DNA of 64,000 nucleotides from Neonectria sp. B-13 (GCA_002682825.1 NOKP01000049.1:126010-190009), one strand, 5' to 3'; shown: positions 22,309 to 32,887, counted from the first letter of the stretch. Notes: generated by a model from the sequence alone, not told the origin. Program-made: numbers and translations.

Positions 22309-23328
22309 TTATCCAACCCGACGATCCCTTCTCTTCCACATTGACCTTCGGAGAAGAACAGAAAGCGGCGGGAGCTCATCGTCATCATCAGATCCACCTT
22401 CATCAGATCCCATGAGGCCACCTTCGTCAGATTCTGTGAGTTCACCTTCGTCGTCAGATCCCGTGAGGTCGATGTATATTGCTACCGAGCGGTTGACTTC
22501 GCCGCCACGTGGAGGGGAGTTCAGGGGCGAAAGGTCTTCCATCGCATCGTCGGGGCTCTCGATTGCGATCTCATCATCCCCTTCCCATGTGTCGATTCCG
22601 CCACCTGAAGGCGAGTTCAGCGGCCAAAGATCCGACATCGCATTGTCGGGACTCTCGATTACGATCTGATGATCTCCTTGTCGTGGGCAAGCTTTGCTGC
22701 AAAGGTTCAGAAGGGACAAGCTGGTCTCGTCTTGCGTGAACTTGTCTCCGTCCAAGAAAACTTCAATTGCCTGTTCCTCAAACAGCGTTGGTGCAGCAGG
22801 CGAGAAGTCTTCACCAGAAGGCAGCCGATGTTCGACATGCTGATTGTTGTTATTAGCCCCAAATGGCGTTTCATCGACCGTGCAGGGCTTTTTCATTGAT
22901 ACTAGGGTCTCAAAGAAAGCCTGCCAGCATTCAGCGAAGCCTGTGGCGCGGCCAGCCTCAATGCCACTGGAAAATCCAGATGAAAATCCATCCAAGTAGT
23001 TGAGGTGGTCTTCGGTGATCTTAAAGTTACTCCAGTCGATATTGAGATCAACTGGGTACTCCCAGGCTTCAGTCAAGGGGAGACTTGCGCTAGCTTGCTG
23101 ACTGAGGCTGGATACGTCGACATTACGGTTCGACTCAGCCCAAGCGGTGTCAAGGGGCCTCGGAGCCAGTTCAAGGTCGTGGGGACTGACGCACCCAGGG
23201 CTGTTGGCCCAAGAAGAAGAGATGTGAGGTGACGGTTGGGAGTGGGAAGGAGTCGCATTGCTCGTAAGATCATTGTCCAGAGGAGCGTTGTGATATAGAG
23301 GCATTTGTGAAAGGGCGATAAGTTCCAT
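22309..23328 (-). CDS. acidic SIM-motif protein, copy B of divergent pair
   Basis: Intronless, 339 aa, MELIALS start. Paralogue of the 2987-4162 protein: shared DLELAP, DWSN, YLDGFSSGFSSGIEAGR, ECWQAFFETL, HRLPSGEDFSP and the C-terminal LSVLLRRSMWKRRDRR. It has one SIM-like motif (AIYIDLTGSDDE, about residues 280-291) instead of two, and its own acidic repeats (ESPDNAMSDLWPLNSP and ESPDDAMEDLSPLNSP, then DEGGLMGSDEGG). The frame is intact and therefore possibly functional, although its sirtuin partner is broken. Divergent from the truncated sirtuin copy across about 0.7 kb. Confidence 0.8.
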   Translation of the reverse strand: MELIALSQMPLYHNAPLDNDLTSNATPSHSQPSPHISSSWANSPGCVSPHDLELAPRPLDTAWAESNRNVDVSSLSQQASASLPLTEAWEYPVDLNIDWSNFKITEDHLNYLDGFSSGFSSGIEAGRATGFAECWQAFFETLVSMKKPCTVDETPFGANNNNQHVEHRLPSGEDFSPAAPTLFEEQAIEVFLDGDKFTQDETSLSLLNLCSKACPRQGDHQIVIESPDNAMSDLWPLNSPSGGGIDTWEGDDEIAIESPDDAMEDLSPLNSPPRGGEVNRSVAIYIDLTGSDDEGELTESDEGGLMGSDEGGSDDDDELPPLSVLLRRSMWKRRDRRVG

Positions 23329-24021
23329 CTTGAGCTGAGCGATGGGAAAGGGAGGAGAGATATACTGGAGAGAGAATACCGGAGATGAGAAAAGGAGGAA
23401 GAGTGAGCCATCCTGAGATGTGGGTGCTCGGCCCCTTTATATCACTGAGTCCCTCCCAATGTGAGTGATCACGCGCTCGTTGGCTCACCACCATTACGGT
23501 TATTGGCCAGTACGTGACCGAGGTTGGTGATCTCGGCGGGCGAGATCTTCCGAAATGAGGTCACTGGATGGCAGTCTGGTGATATTGGAGTTCTGAGCCC
23601 GCGGCGAGGTCCCCGCAAGATCGATCGCACAGTGATCCTTGCACCTTTGTGCCTTCCTAAGCACTTTCTTTCCGCGAGAAGATTCCTTGACCAGATTTCA
23701 AAGAAAGGATTGATAGATCCACACTGACATTTGTAATGGGTGATGGCAACGGGAACAGATGAGGCGAAACTACAGGCGGAGGTGGGAGAGCCCAAGGGCA
23801 CTAAGACTGGCGCCCTGAGAAAACACTCCAATGGATGCTACACAAGCGCGGAAATAAATCCGACACTCAGCCCGCGGAAGAAAGTCAGATAACGCCGAGC
23901 GAGTAGGGGTGCCAGCTGAGAATATTTAAGGGGAGCACACAGCTCTATTTTCTCAGAACCTGAACTTCTCTATCATCAAACACCTCCCTTTTCCTTTACT
24001 GACTCACCATCATTCTTCTAA
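23329..24021. promoter_or_regulatory. bidirectional intergenic region, copy B
   Basis: Counterpart of 4163-4957, with matching blocks in the same order (GTGATCACGCGC near 23465; CGAGATCTTCCGAAA.GAGGTCACT near 23546; a TTCTCAGAACCTGAACTTCTC leader near 23950). It shows that the duplication covered the promoter as well as both genes. Confidence 0.5.
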
Positions 24022-24772
24022 ATGGATTCACCCTCTTGCCTTGTCTCTCAGTCTACCCAGCAGGCTTTGATACCAGCATGCATCCTACAAGATGATGAGG
24101 CACAAAAGAAGGCTTGTATAGAGTCTCTTCTTGCACTCAAGGAAGACAGAGGCTCTATCACGGTGGCGGCCGACCTCAACGCTGGTAGCTCCGCAGAAGC
24201 TGCCATTATCTCACCAAGCCCCCTTCCCATTGCGGTCTCTGAGGCCACGGAGACTGATGCGCCAAAATGTTTCGGGCAGACCGATGATTCCACGGCTCAT
24301 GATAACGATGGCCTAGGGCTGTCTGCTGAGGTTACTACAACTCATTCAATCAAGCCCTTCTCTCGGCTGGTTCGAATAGTCAAAGAGAGCAGCTGTCCGT
24401 GTTCTTCTATTGAAGACAAAGATAGGGCTACTGGACCTCCCAACGACATTAGTTCAGGGAGAGGAACCCCAGTTCCGGACGAATTATCGAGTCCATGCTC
24501 TAAGAACAGCGCACCTGTTGCAAAGTCAATGGTGAATCCTCATGGCCTATTAGCTCTATACACTTCCTGACGAACCACCACAGACAACCCAGTACATCCT
24601 CTGCCAGAATATCATTATTGAGAACGGAGTAGAGATCATCGACCTGACGCAGGACGATGATGAGTTAGAGGAGGTTCCGGTGCCTCGAAAGCCATTGAAG
24701 AGAAAATGGAGCCACGAACATAATACGCAAGTCCGTCGAAGAGCCCCATCGAAGGGCAAGCTCCGTCCCTGA
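24022..24772 (+). pseudogene. truncated sirtuin-gene copy (N-terminal extension only)
   Basis: The first frame 24022-24570 (182 aa) matches the N-terminal extension of the sirtuin at 4958: ATETDAPKCFG versus ATETDPAKCFG, an SS.S.EDKD...PPN.ISS stretch and SAPVAKSM.NPHG. It then hits a stop; the sequence continues one nucleotide out of frame as EIIDLTQDDDEL...RKPLKRKWSHE up to a stop at 24772, homologous to VIDLTQDDEEW...RKPLKRKRN of copy A. None of the catalytic sirtuin motifs (GAGIS, YTQNID, HG, GTRL) is found downstream. Best read as a frameshifted, 3'-truncated copy. An intron bridging the two frames, giving a short SIM-bearing protein without a catalytic domain, is an alternative. Confidence 0.75.
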
Positions 24773-25786
24773 TCAATCGGGGCCAGTCTTGATGAACCAA
24801 GCTCAAGTCGTCGGCATGGACTAAGTGGTGATTGAGACAGGATTCGGGAGTGGCCCATTAGGAAGATCACTGGGCATGGAAGTACTCTCCATTTATGTGA
24901 GTTACAAAAGCGAGTGGGTAAGGTCCGCCTTCATTCAAGCGGTACTATATGGGAGGGGGTCGATGATCGTGGCTGGTGGACAGTGGCGGTTGAGAGATCC
25001 AAGGTTAAGTGTATGCCCACCCAAAGAACGTGCATAGAACGGAGAGACCGGTCATTTCCTCTTAAATCTGAACTACGGCTGTGGATTCCTGAGACAGGTT
25101 ATATGAATGACAATAATCCTTTATTTGGTCCGGGCTCGGAGCATCAAGAGAATCAGGAGCAGCCACACATCGCTGTTGATAAAAGTACTGCGTCCATTCA
25201 TCACACATGCGAAGGCACTTGACGATTGGCGTCACCAATCTAGCCAGTCTCGACGCCCATGGAGAGGGCATGCACATAGTGACATCCAGCGGCGCTGACA
25301 GATTAATACGTCCATTACGGGAAGGACAACTAGTACAACATAAGAGAGAGTAAAGCAGCAAAGGTATACTTCATGATTGTGGTTGGTAGAGGTATGAATC
25401 TCCGTTTTTACATGTGGTAATCAGCTGTTACATCTTCTGAACAGGCATTACAAAAGAGAAACTGCGCTACGTCCAGTTGCCCTTCCTAGAAAGTCGTACC
25501 AAGCCACGATGTCGGGAGGCGTCGTACTCGGATGCAGACCGCGAAGTCACGACCAGAAGGATGACGGGATGAGGGGCTCGAAGTATATAGACCACGTCCC
25601 CCGAGTTGAAGAAGAAGGAGAGCTCTTCCTTTGAATATTTCCATTCTTTGTTCTGAACGCAGTGCCAAACTTTAAGTAGGTAGAGCTCAAGTTAACCCTA
25701 GTTTAGTTGTCTGTCCTAGAACAACACGTAACAGTCCCAGATAGTGAGGATCTCTTGATGGTGGATTACAGTCTTCGCCACCCACC
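24773..25786. other. no gene recognised
   Basis: This is where the sirtuin catalytic domain of copy B would lie, but no matching segment is visible in any frame. Short frames on both strands lack splice partners. Confidence 0.45.
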
Positions 25787-25859
25787 ACCCTCCTGTGACA
25801 ATCTCCCTCCTGTGACAATCTCCCTCCTGTGACAATCTCCCTCCTGTGACAATCTCCCC
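25787..25859. repeat. 17-bp tandem repeat, four copies
   Basis: Four consecutive units of CCCTCCTGTGACAATCT just downstream of the Ulp1-like gene's stop; non-coding. Confidence 0.85.
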
Positions 25860-25913
25860 TCACGGTATGCCTCATTCATGCGTCTACCAATCCAGGCTGC
25901 AGGGCTTTGGTTC

Positions 25914-27791
25914 CTATACTAGGCTCCCTGTCACTGATAAAACTACCCCCATAGCCTCATTGATTTCTTGTTCCAGTCTTTTGGGGGCCTCCCTGCAGAA
26001 ACTCTTTGCCCTTCGAAATCGTGCAAGATCGTCTTCGTCGAGAGCGAAGCTTTGGCTCGTGCGATGCTCGATCGTTTCCATAATATCCGTGACCATCAAG
26101 GCGGATGTTTTGATTTGGTTGAGCTGGTGTTGAGCTTGTTTGGCTGCTCGAAGTAACAACACTGCTAAATCTTTCAGAGTGGCGGTATTTGGAAATTCAT
26201 TATTAGCGATAGGTGTATGCAACTGGCTGGTGAGTTCCTGCTTAGTTTTGATGTCCATCTCGCTTTGGTGCGCCTCTGGCAGCAGGAGTGTAAGGAAAGC
26301 CGCTCTCCAGAAAGGGATATCGATGGATGTTAAAACAGGTAAGTCAGCAGCAATACTGAATGCTAAGGCAAGGACCATGACTCCAGAGTCACCGCTCTTC
26401 TCATGTAAGAGTGGCGCTGTCCGGGTGATATTGGAAATATCTAGTCGGTCCTTGCAATGTGCCCTGAATTGCTTTATACCAACAGACTGATCAGAAGGTC
26501 GAGGGTCGTATAAGAGCACAGACTGGTCCTCATTACTGACTCCAAGGACCCAATGATCCTCGGCGACATTGATAGGAATCATAACCCGGGAAGGTCTGTC
26601 TGCCAGCAGCACCTCATCAATAGGGTCATCTGAGTCGATCACTGCAACCCGACCCCCACTGATATGTGCGATGAACCTCATCGTGCTGATGATAATATCC
26701 CTATGTAATGGAGTGTTTAGTCTTAGGGTTGCACGAGAGTCTTCTGAGAGTCTCATTAATGGTGTTTTGCTTATAACTCGCCTGCGCTTGGCTTGTCGCT
26801 TGGAATGTTGCGAGTCGGGTCGCTCAGCTCGTTCGTACTCTCCTTCAGTTGCCATCGGCTGGCCACCTGTCACTTGTCCTGTCTGACCAGGATCTGAGTT
26901 TGTCTGCTTTGATATCGGTAATGTTATACCTGAAGAAAATGAACCGGTTGTTTTGTTTTGGTGACTTGGTGCATCATTGTCCTCATTGTCGCTGGTGCTG
27001 GCAGACTCATCTGAAATCTCAATCAGGGTTTTGGCACCTGTGGGCGTTGCGGCTTGAGGCAGCATGGTCGCTTCTCGGGTTCTGTTTCTTGTCCTTTCTT
27101 CTGTCCCCTCGCTTTCCTGGTGGAAATCTTCTGTCCCCTCGCTTTCCTGGTGGGAATCTTCTGTCCCCTCGCTTTCCTGGTGGGAATCTTCTGTCCCCTC
27201 GCTTTCCTGGTGGGAATCTTCTGTCCCCTCGCTTGCCTAGTAGGAACTTCAGTAATAGAGATTTTCTGTATCGACCAGTTCTCTTACCTTAAGTCGTCTC
27301 GTAGCTTCCACGATGTCATGGCGACACCATTCCTTTCTGCGGGGGACGCCTCTTTTTCCCTTTCTTGCAGTCAGCCGCTCATAGCGTACAGTTGCCAATG
27401 CCGCTTTGGCTTCTGACCAAGGAAAGTGGTTCAATCCACCAGTAACCCTCGTGAAGGCGCCTAATGTTGCCTCTAGGAAACCTTCCAACGTGTTGAGGTC
27501 GTTTTCCGAGCGCTTGTCCAAGGTCCAAAGTAGATGCTTAGGTGAGTTTTTGAGACACTCGTCGAAAGCGTGTTGGGGATCACCGTCGGATTCCGTTAAA
27601 TAGAGTTGCATCCCGTTTATGGCTTGGAGTTGGTGGTCGTCCTCTCCCTGTAGCTTGATGTGGGAAATGTGACGATAAAGCCAATCCTGCAGCGATTCGT
27701 CTGGTTTCCGCTTGTCGCCATTACTTGGTGTTCCATCGGCATTCAGCGATAATATCTCGCAGATATCGCCCTCAGGGCGCGTATGAGGCAT
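25914..27791 (-). CDS. Ulp1/C48-peptidase-like protein with Cys-to-Ser change, 608 aa
   Basis: Two exons, 27791-27288 and 27236-25914 (51-bp intron, GTAAGA...ACTAG). The N-terminal 168 aa (PEGDICEILSLNADGTPSN, QDWLYRHISHIKLQGEDDHQ) form a helical domain. Then come five copies of a 10-aa acidic repeat (DSHQESEGTE), a possible SIM (TLIEISDESASTSDNED, about 237-254) and a basic QAKRRR. The C-terminal half has the Ulp1/C48 layout: DHWVLGV (His about 396), LLYDP (Asp about 412), and SGDSGVMVLALAFSIA where the family has D-C-G; the nucleophile position, about 452, is Ser. The oxyanion Gln is also not evident. Predicted SUMO-protease fold, probably catalytically dead or altered. Similar C48-like genes are frequent in filamentous fungi (general knowledge). 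Divergent from the HSP70-like gene. Confidence 0.75.
27099..27240 (-). repeat. 30-bp coding minisatellite, five copies
   Basis: Units start near 27101, 27131, 27161, 27191 and 27221 (plus-strand unit CTGTCCCCTCGCTTTCCTGG plus TGGGAATCTT). On the minus strand they encode the 10-aa repeat DSHQESEGTE directly after the intron of the Ulp1-like gene, and they remain open in that frame. Confidence 0.9.
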
Positions 27792-28121
27792 TGTTGGCTC
27801 GTGCTGCGGGATATTGAAGGATAACAGAGTAAACGAGGACAGAGCTCACCTTTTAAGTGGAAGGGTACTATAGGCCCCTGTCGCGCGGTACCTTCGGCAA
27901 TTGGCCAAATCTTTGGCCTCTGCGCCACAAACAAACAGGCCCGCACGGACTCTCAGTCAGCCACCTGCCTGCCCAGGATCAACGGGTAATTATAAGAAGA
28001 GTGGCCCCCCTCTCGCTTTTGAGTCCATGTTCTTCATCCGCGCCAACGAGCATCTACTCACGACGCAACCTATTCCATCCTTTTAGCCTGATCACACTGT
28101 GAAGTTCATCGTGTGTTCATC
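27792..28121. promoter_or_regulatory. bidirectional promoter, Ulp1-like / HSP70-like
   Basis: 330 bp between divergent starts at 27791 and 28122, so both genes share one short control region and may be co-regulated. No specific operator identified. Confidence 0.5.
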
Positions 28122-30235
28122 ATGGTGCGTCACTACCTTGACCCTTAGCCACGTTTATTAACAAGTCCTAGACAGATACCCAAAGCCCCATACACCTGAC
28201 ACTCGGAATCGATCTCGGTACTGCACAAACCTGTGTTTTCACAAACGATGATGTTGTACGACTCGACAATGACAATCATACTTTTCCTTCTGTCTTGCGG
28301 CTTCAGAAGGGCTTTTGGCTGGTGCCTACCCGCACAGACGTACCAGAGAGTTGGGCGCCACACTTGATGCTAGCCAAGCGCCTCATCGGACGATCAGTGA
28401 AGGACGGTCGCTTAGCCTTCGACATCGAGCCTATCCCACATGCCAAATTGGGAAACAATGGTGCCTTCTTCGAGGTGGATGGCAAGAAAATCATCCCTGA
28501 GGAAGTGTCCGCTTTCCTTCTCGGCAAAATACGAGCTACAGTCCTCGCCCGATTCAAACCAACGACGATCAAATTGGTCTTGACCGTACCAGCCTATTTC
28601 AATACTGCCCAAAAGAACGCCACTCATGATGCAGCAAGGATGGCGGGGTTTGACGATGTTAGGCTTGTCGAGGAGCCAGTGGCTGCGGCTATCAACTTCT
28701 TCACGTCCAACCCGTTGGGAAGTTCTTCGTCCCATGTGCTTGTTGTAGACCCAGGTGGCGGCACTACGGATGTGACCCTGATGTGTTCAACAGCCATGGA
28801 TGGGGGGGACTCGCTGGACAACTCCAGGTTCGTTGTCGAGCGTACTGCGGGCAACAATCGCTTGGGTGGGTTCGACCTTGACAAGGCGCTTATGAAACTT
28901 GTGAAGAAAAAGATCGGCGAACCCAAGTACACAATTGACGACCAAAGGCTCCTGGCCGAATGCGAATCCAGGAAGAAAGAGATGTCGGACACCAACACAA
29001 AGAGTGCTATTATCACGATCTATGGATCCGATTACAGAGGAGAGCCAATGGACGTGACAATCAACCGTGCAGAATTTGACGAAGTATGCGCATCGACATT
29101 CAAAGAGCTGTCTAGCATCATCAACGAAGCAGTTCCATTGAAATCTCCTCAGAGGAAAGCCCTTGACCACATCATCATTGTTGGCGGCTCAGGGAACCTG
29201 CCGTACATCAAGGAACTATGCGCTCAAGAGTTCTCGGGGATCAAGATCTCCTTCCCCCAACCGCAGGAAGGTGTTGCTCGTGGGGCTGCATACATAGCCT
29301 CTCATCCAAAGATTACCGTTTTGCCGATCCTGCCTCGGTCTATTGGCATCGACTCACACCTTGGGGTTAATGGTCCGCTCGAAGTCACAATAGTAATACG
29401 TCGAAATGCATCACTACCTATCAGCAAGAAGTACATATTCTCCACGAATAAGAAAAATCAAAGCGAAGTCCTCATCGAAGTTTCAGAAGGAGAGGACCGA
29501 GATATCGGCCAGAACATACTGTTGGGCGATTTTCTTATTTCGGGCATCCCACCATGCCCTATAGATACAAAGATTACAGTTACTGTAGCAGTTTCGATTG
29601 AGTTCGAAGTCACAGTTAGTGCTGTGGTTGTATCCCAGAACGCCACCTTAACTGTCAAGCCTCAACCACGACTTGATGAGAAGAAGCTTCAACACTACCG
29701 ACAACTAACGGCTGAACGTGTTGCCGGCAAGGTCTCTTTTTCCGCCACAAATGAGACGCCCTGTCCGGAAGATGTAACAAGCTTGGATGGGGAGGACCGG
29801 GCCCCTCGAGAAGATGTAACAGGGGCTGAGCCAGAGGCCACCGAGCACGACGACCCTCGAGAAGATGCAATGGGCCTTGAGCCGGAAGCTGATGCAGAAC
29901 ACGGGGTCCCTCGAGAAGTTGGAACGGAGGCTGAGCCAGAGGCCGCGGAGCACGACGGCCCTGAAGAAGATGCAACAGGGGCTGGGTCGGAGGCCAATGC
30001 AGAAGACGGGATCCCTCGAGAGGGTGGAACGGAGGTTGAGCCAGAGGCCGCGGAGCGCGAGGGCCTTCGAGAAGTTGGAACGGGGGCTCAGCCGCAGGAC
30101 GATGCGGGGCGGGGGAACATTGGTAAGCGCATGCCACCCGGTATAGCAGTTCAGAGGAGGTCGAAGAGAAAGGCGAATGACGGAAAGAGAAAGGCGGGAA
30201 ACGGGGAGGAAAATACGGCGAGGAGGAGGAAGTAG
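28122..30235 (+). CDS. HSP70-family ATPase with acidic-repeat tail, 688 aa
   Basis: Exon 1 is only the ATG (28122-28124); a 47-bp intron (GTGCGT...ATTAACAAGTCCTAG) leads to exon 2, 28172-30235. HSP70 motifs in order: GIDLGTAQTCVF (about 12), AKRLIGR (about 68), LTVPAYFN, VEEPVAAAI, VVDPGGGTTDVTL (phosphate-2 loop, Pro replacing the usual Leu of DLGGGT), NNRLGGFDLD, IIVGGSGNLPYI (about 333), and a substrate-domain-like stretch (NQSEVLIEVSEGE, LGDFLISGIPP). Instead of a helical lid there are about 120 residues of acidic imperfect repeats (PRE...TEAEPEA...EHD) and a strongly basic tail (RRSKRKANDGKRKAG) that looks like a nuclear signal. Between about 28,300 and 28,375 the frame departs from the family; the +2 frame there encodes a better match (ELGATLDA before AKRLIGR). 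Predicted nuclear HSP70-like chaperone (inferred). Confidence 0.8.
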
Positions 30236-30493
30236 TGTCTGTTATGATATACTTTCAACCCTGAAAGTGAGATGCCATGGTGTTAGGAATGTTGCTGGGT
30301 AGTCGAAGGTAGTGATCTGATAGTGTCCTGCATTCATTGATAAGTTCTACATTTATCTACAGTAGTTCATATTTCCAATCTACGTGATATGAGCTAAGAA
30401 CAGAAATAGCCATAAGGAGATATAAATCATCTAGACTAGTCAGTCTTTTCTTTTTAGGGAATGATGACTCCTGGTGCCTTTGACGTAGAATTT

Positions 30494-30933
30494 TGTCATT
30501 GAACTTTGGAACTTTGTCATGTTTGTGATAAAACTTTGTCATGGAACTTTGTCATGAAACTTTGTCATGGAACTTTGTCATGAAACTTTGTCATGGAACT
30601 TTGTCATGACACTTCGTCATAGAACTTTGTCATGAAACTTTGTGATGGAACTTTGTAATAGAACTTTGTCGTGAAACTTTGTGATGGAACTTTGTCGTGA
30701 AACTTTGTAATAGAACTTTGTTGTAAAACTTTGTGATAGAACTTTGTTGTGAAACTTTGTCATGGAACTTTGTCATGGAACTTTGTTGTAAAACTTTGTT
30801 GTAAAACTTTGTCATAGAACTTTGTTGTGAAACTTTGTCATGGAACTTTGTTGTGAAACTTTGTTATGGAACTTTGTCATGGAACTTTGTTATAGAACTT
30901 TGCTATAGAACTTTGTTATAAAACTGTGTTATA
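30494..30933. repeat. 13-bp satellite array (GGAACTTTGTCAT-like)
   Basis: About 34 tandem copies of a 13-bp unit; early units alternate GGAACTTTGTCAT and GAAACTTTGTCAT, and later units drift (TTGTTGT, TTATAG). It lies just downstream of the HSP70-like gene. Frames through it are artefacts of the repeat. Confidence 0.9.
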
Positions 30934-31511
30934 GAATCCGTAGAAACTTCATCTTATCGCTTCAATCGCTTGAATTTAAGCTTAATTAGCCTTCTCATGT
31001 TTATTTCCTACTTACTAATGCGATCAAGAAGAGTATAATAGGACTATTAAGTGTGCCTTAACGAAATGGGGTTTATCAAAGGATGATTTTGTTATAATTG
31101 CAGCATAGAATCAGGCTGAAGATGAGCCCCATCCTCATCGATAGCATCAACGCCCATAGGTACTCAGCATCAACGTGCTTGAATACAACTGCAGCAAGTC
31201 CAAGGAGGGAACAATCTCCCTTATTCCTTGCAACCTTTTCTTGACCTTGTTAATTACAGCCACTTTCTATTCTTAGCGCTTTCGCTCTAGTGTAATAGGC
31301 TTCGAAGCCTTATTACTTGTAACCTGAGCTACACTCACGACCCGAGCATGTGACGTCTTTATCGCATCTCTACAATGGAAGAACTTTTCTTGCTGTAGAG
31401 AGATTTCTTGTATAGATGAATATGTGTCCCCCCTCCCCCAACCGCCCGTGTACACTAGCTGAAGTTATCCTGGCACTGTAGACGCCTTTCAGCACGATCG
31501 GAATACAAACT
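30934..31511. other. no gene recognised
   Basis: AT-rich edge of the satellite, then unique sequence up to the stop of the minus-strand regulator at 31512; nothing coding seen. Confidence 0.4.
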
Positions 31512-32887
31512 TTACTGCGTTTCCCAGTCTAAATCAAATGTCATGGTATTGGTGTGGTGGAACATCTCTCCATAATTCTCATCGAACGGCTGGACGAAGA
31601 TATCTGGAATAGGAGTGTTCCAAAGGGAATCAGAAAGCTCTGTTTGAATCAGCCTTTGTGGAGGGGAATGCTTCGTAAGGCCCTACCTGGGGGCTGGCTC
31701 GACGTCACATTATCCAAAGCTGGCAGTTGAAGTCCAGTTCGACTTTCACCAAACAGAACAAGCTGGTTGTACAGTAGCTCAAGCCTAGGTGCAAATGAGC
31801 CAACCATTCGAAGAAGGTTTATGGTGCCAATTGAGAGGTCGGCCCAGATGTCATGGTTAATGCGGTTGCTATGTTTGCCCTGAGTACACAAAGATGCTAA
31901 TCTTAGGAGGCTCTGTGCCTCCCTATATGTATTAGAAAGCAGCAGTAAGGTTTAGAATAGTGACTTACTGCTCGATACTGCGCACCCTATCTGGACTTTC
32001 TAACTTCTGGGCAGCTTTTATGTACCCTATGTTAGCAATGACCTCTTTTTCATCCCCATTATGCAAGTAGACGATGACGTCTATCTTTGATACTTGGGCG
32101 TTGAGGTATGTTGAGAGTCGGTCGCCAAAGCGTTGGTGCAAATCCGGCAATGAGTGTGAGAACCTGCTCCGATGATCTTTTAGATCATTTTGGAGATTCT
32201 CACGGAGGCAGTAGATTTCTTTCACGTAAGAGAGGTAAGATGCTGATACTGACTCCTCTTTCGTAGTGACTTCTGTCAGGATCGGACCAATATTCGCCAG
32301 ACCAGCAGAGTTCAGGGATTCACTAGACGTTGAGCTGGGTAATGCACAATGATCTGTAAAGGGACGTACCTCTGTAAATGTAACACAGTGAGCAACAGCG
32401 TGTGGGCTCTCGGATTAGAATCAAGATGCCCTCGCAAAAGTCCCCTGCCTGCCGCCTGAAGATGCACACCAGCATTCTGCCCGTTTTGTTCAAGGAGAAG
32501 AGCCATTAAAATATGGCTTCGGGTATCCATCAGAGACCGAGACAGAGAGTGTGTCATATTGTCGAGATATAACGCAGCCTTGGAGACCTCTTGTGATTGA
32601 ATGTTGGTTTGATAGATTGGGCTGCCTGGTGCGTGATTGTCGAAGTCCAATAAAACACTACCCAATTCAAGAAGCAAGAAAAGTGCGACGTGCTCATCTC
32701 GCGGCAGCTCTTTTTCACTTAAGTGCCGGCTGAGTAGCTCGTCAACTTCTCCTGGCAGTAGAATTGGGAACATGGGCAGGACAGTTCTCTTGAACTTCTC
32801 GGCTCGTAAGCGGCTAGGATGCTATAGATGGTTCAGCTGGGAAGTTCTTCTGGGGTTGAAACGTACAAGTGGAGGATACCGATCCAT
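31512..32887 (-). CDS. Zn-cluster-less fungal regulator-like protein, 396 aa (paralogue of 54523 gene)
   Basis: Five exons: 32887-32867 (MDRYPPL), 32821-32370, 32322-31969, 31922-31687, 31639-31512; introns 45, 47, 46 and 47 bp. The N-terminus after splicing, PSRLRAEKFKRTVLPMFPIL then LPGEVDELLSRHL, matches the 54.5-kb protein (YLEAFKRNILTLFPVFLPRD). It continues as a helical fungal transcription-factor middle-homology-like region (VALFLLLELGSVL, SLSRSLMDTRSHILMALLLE, HLQAAGRGLLRG). The C-terminus is acidic and aromatic (PDIFVQPFDENYGEMF, TFDLDWETQ), like an activation tail. No Zn2Cys6 cluster, bZIP or other DNA-binding domain is visible in or just upstream of the model. Regulatory role inferred from layout. 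Confidence 0.65.

Noticed and set aside
27060..27290. Plus-strand frame with repeated SPRFPGGNLL
   Set aside because: It is the antisense of the DSHQESEGTE coding minisatellite; splice logic and flanking domains support the minus strand.
30494..30933. Lys/Ser-rich frames through the 13-bp array
   Set aside because: The unit length leaves frames open by chance; no start or flanking exon.
32335..32369. 35-bp intron in the 31.5-kb regulator
   Set aside because: Too short; the acceptor 12 bp further (CTAG, giving 47 bp with a CTCAAC branch) keeps the same frame.
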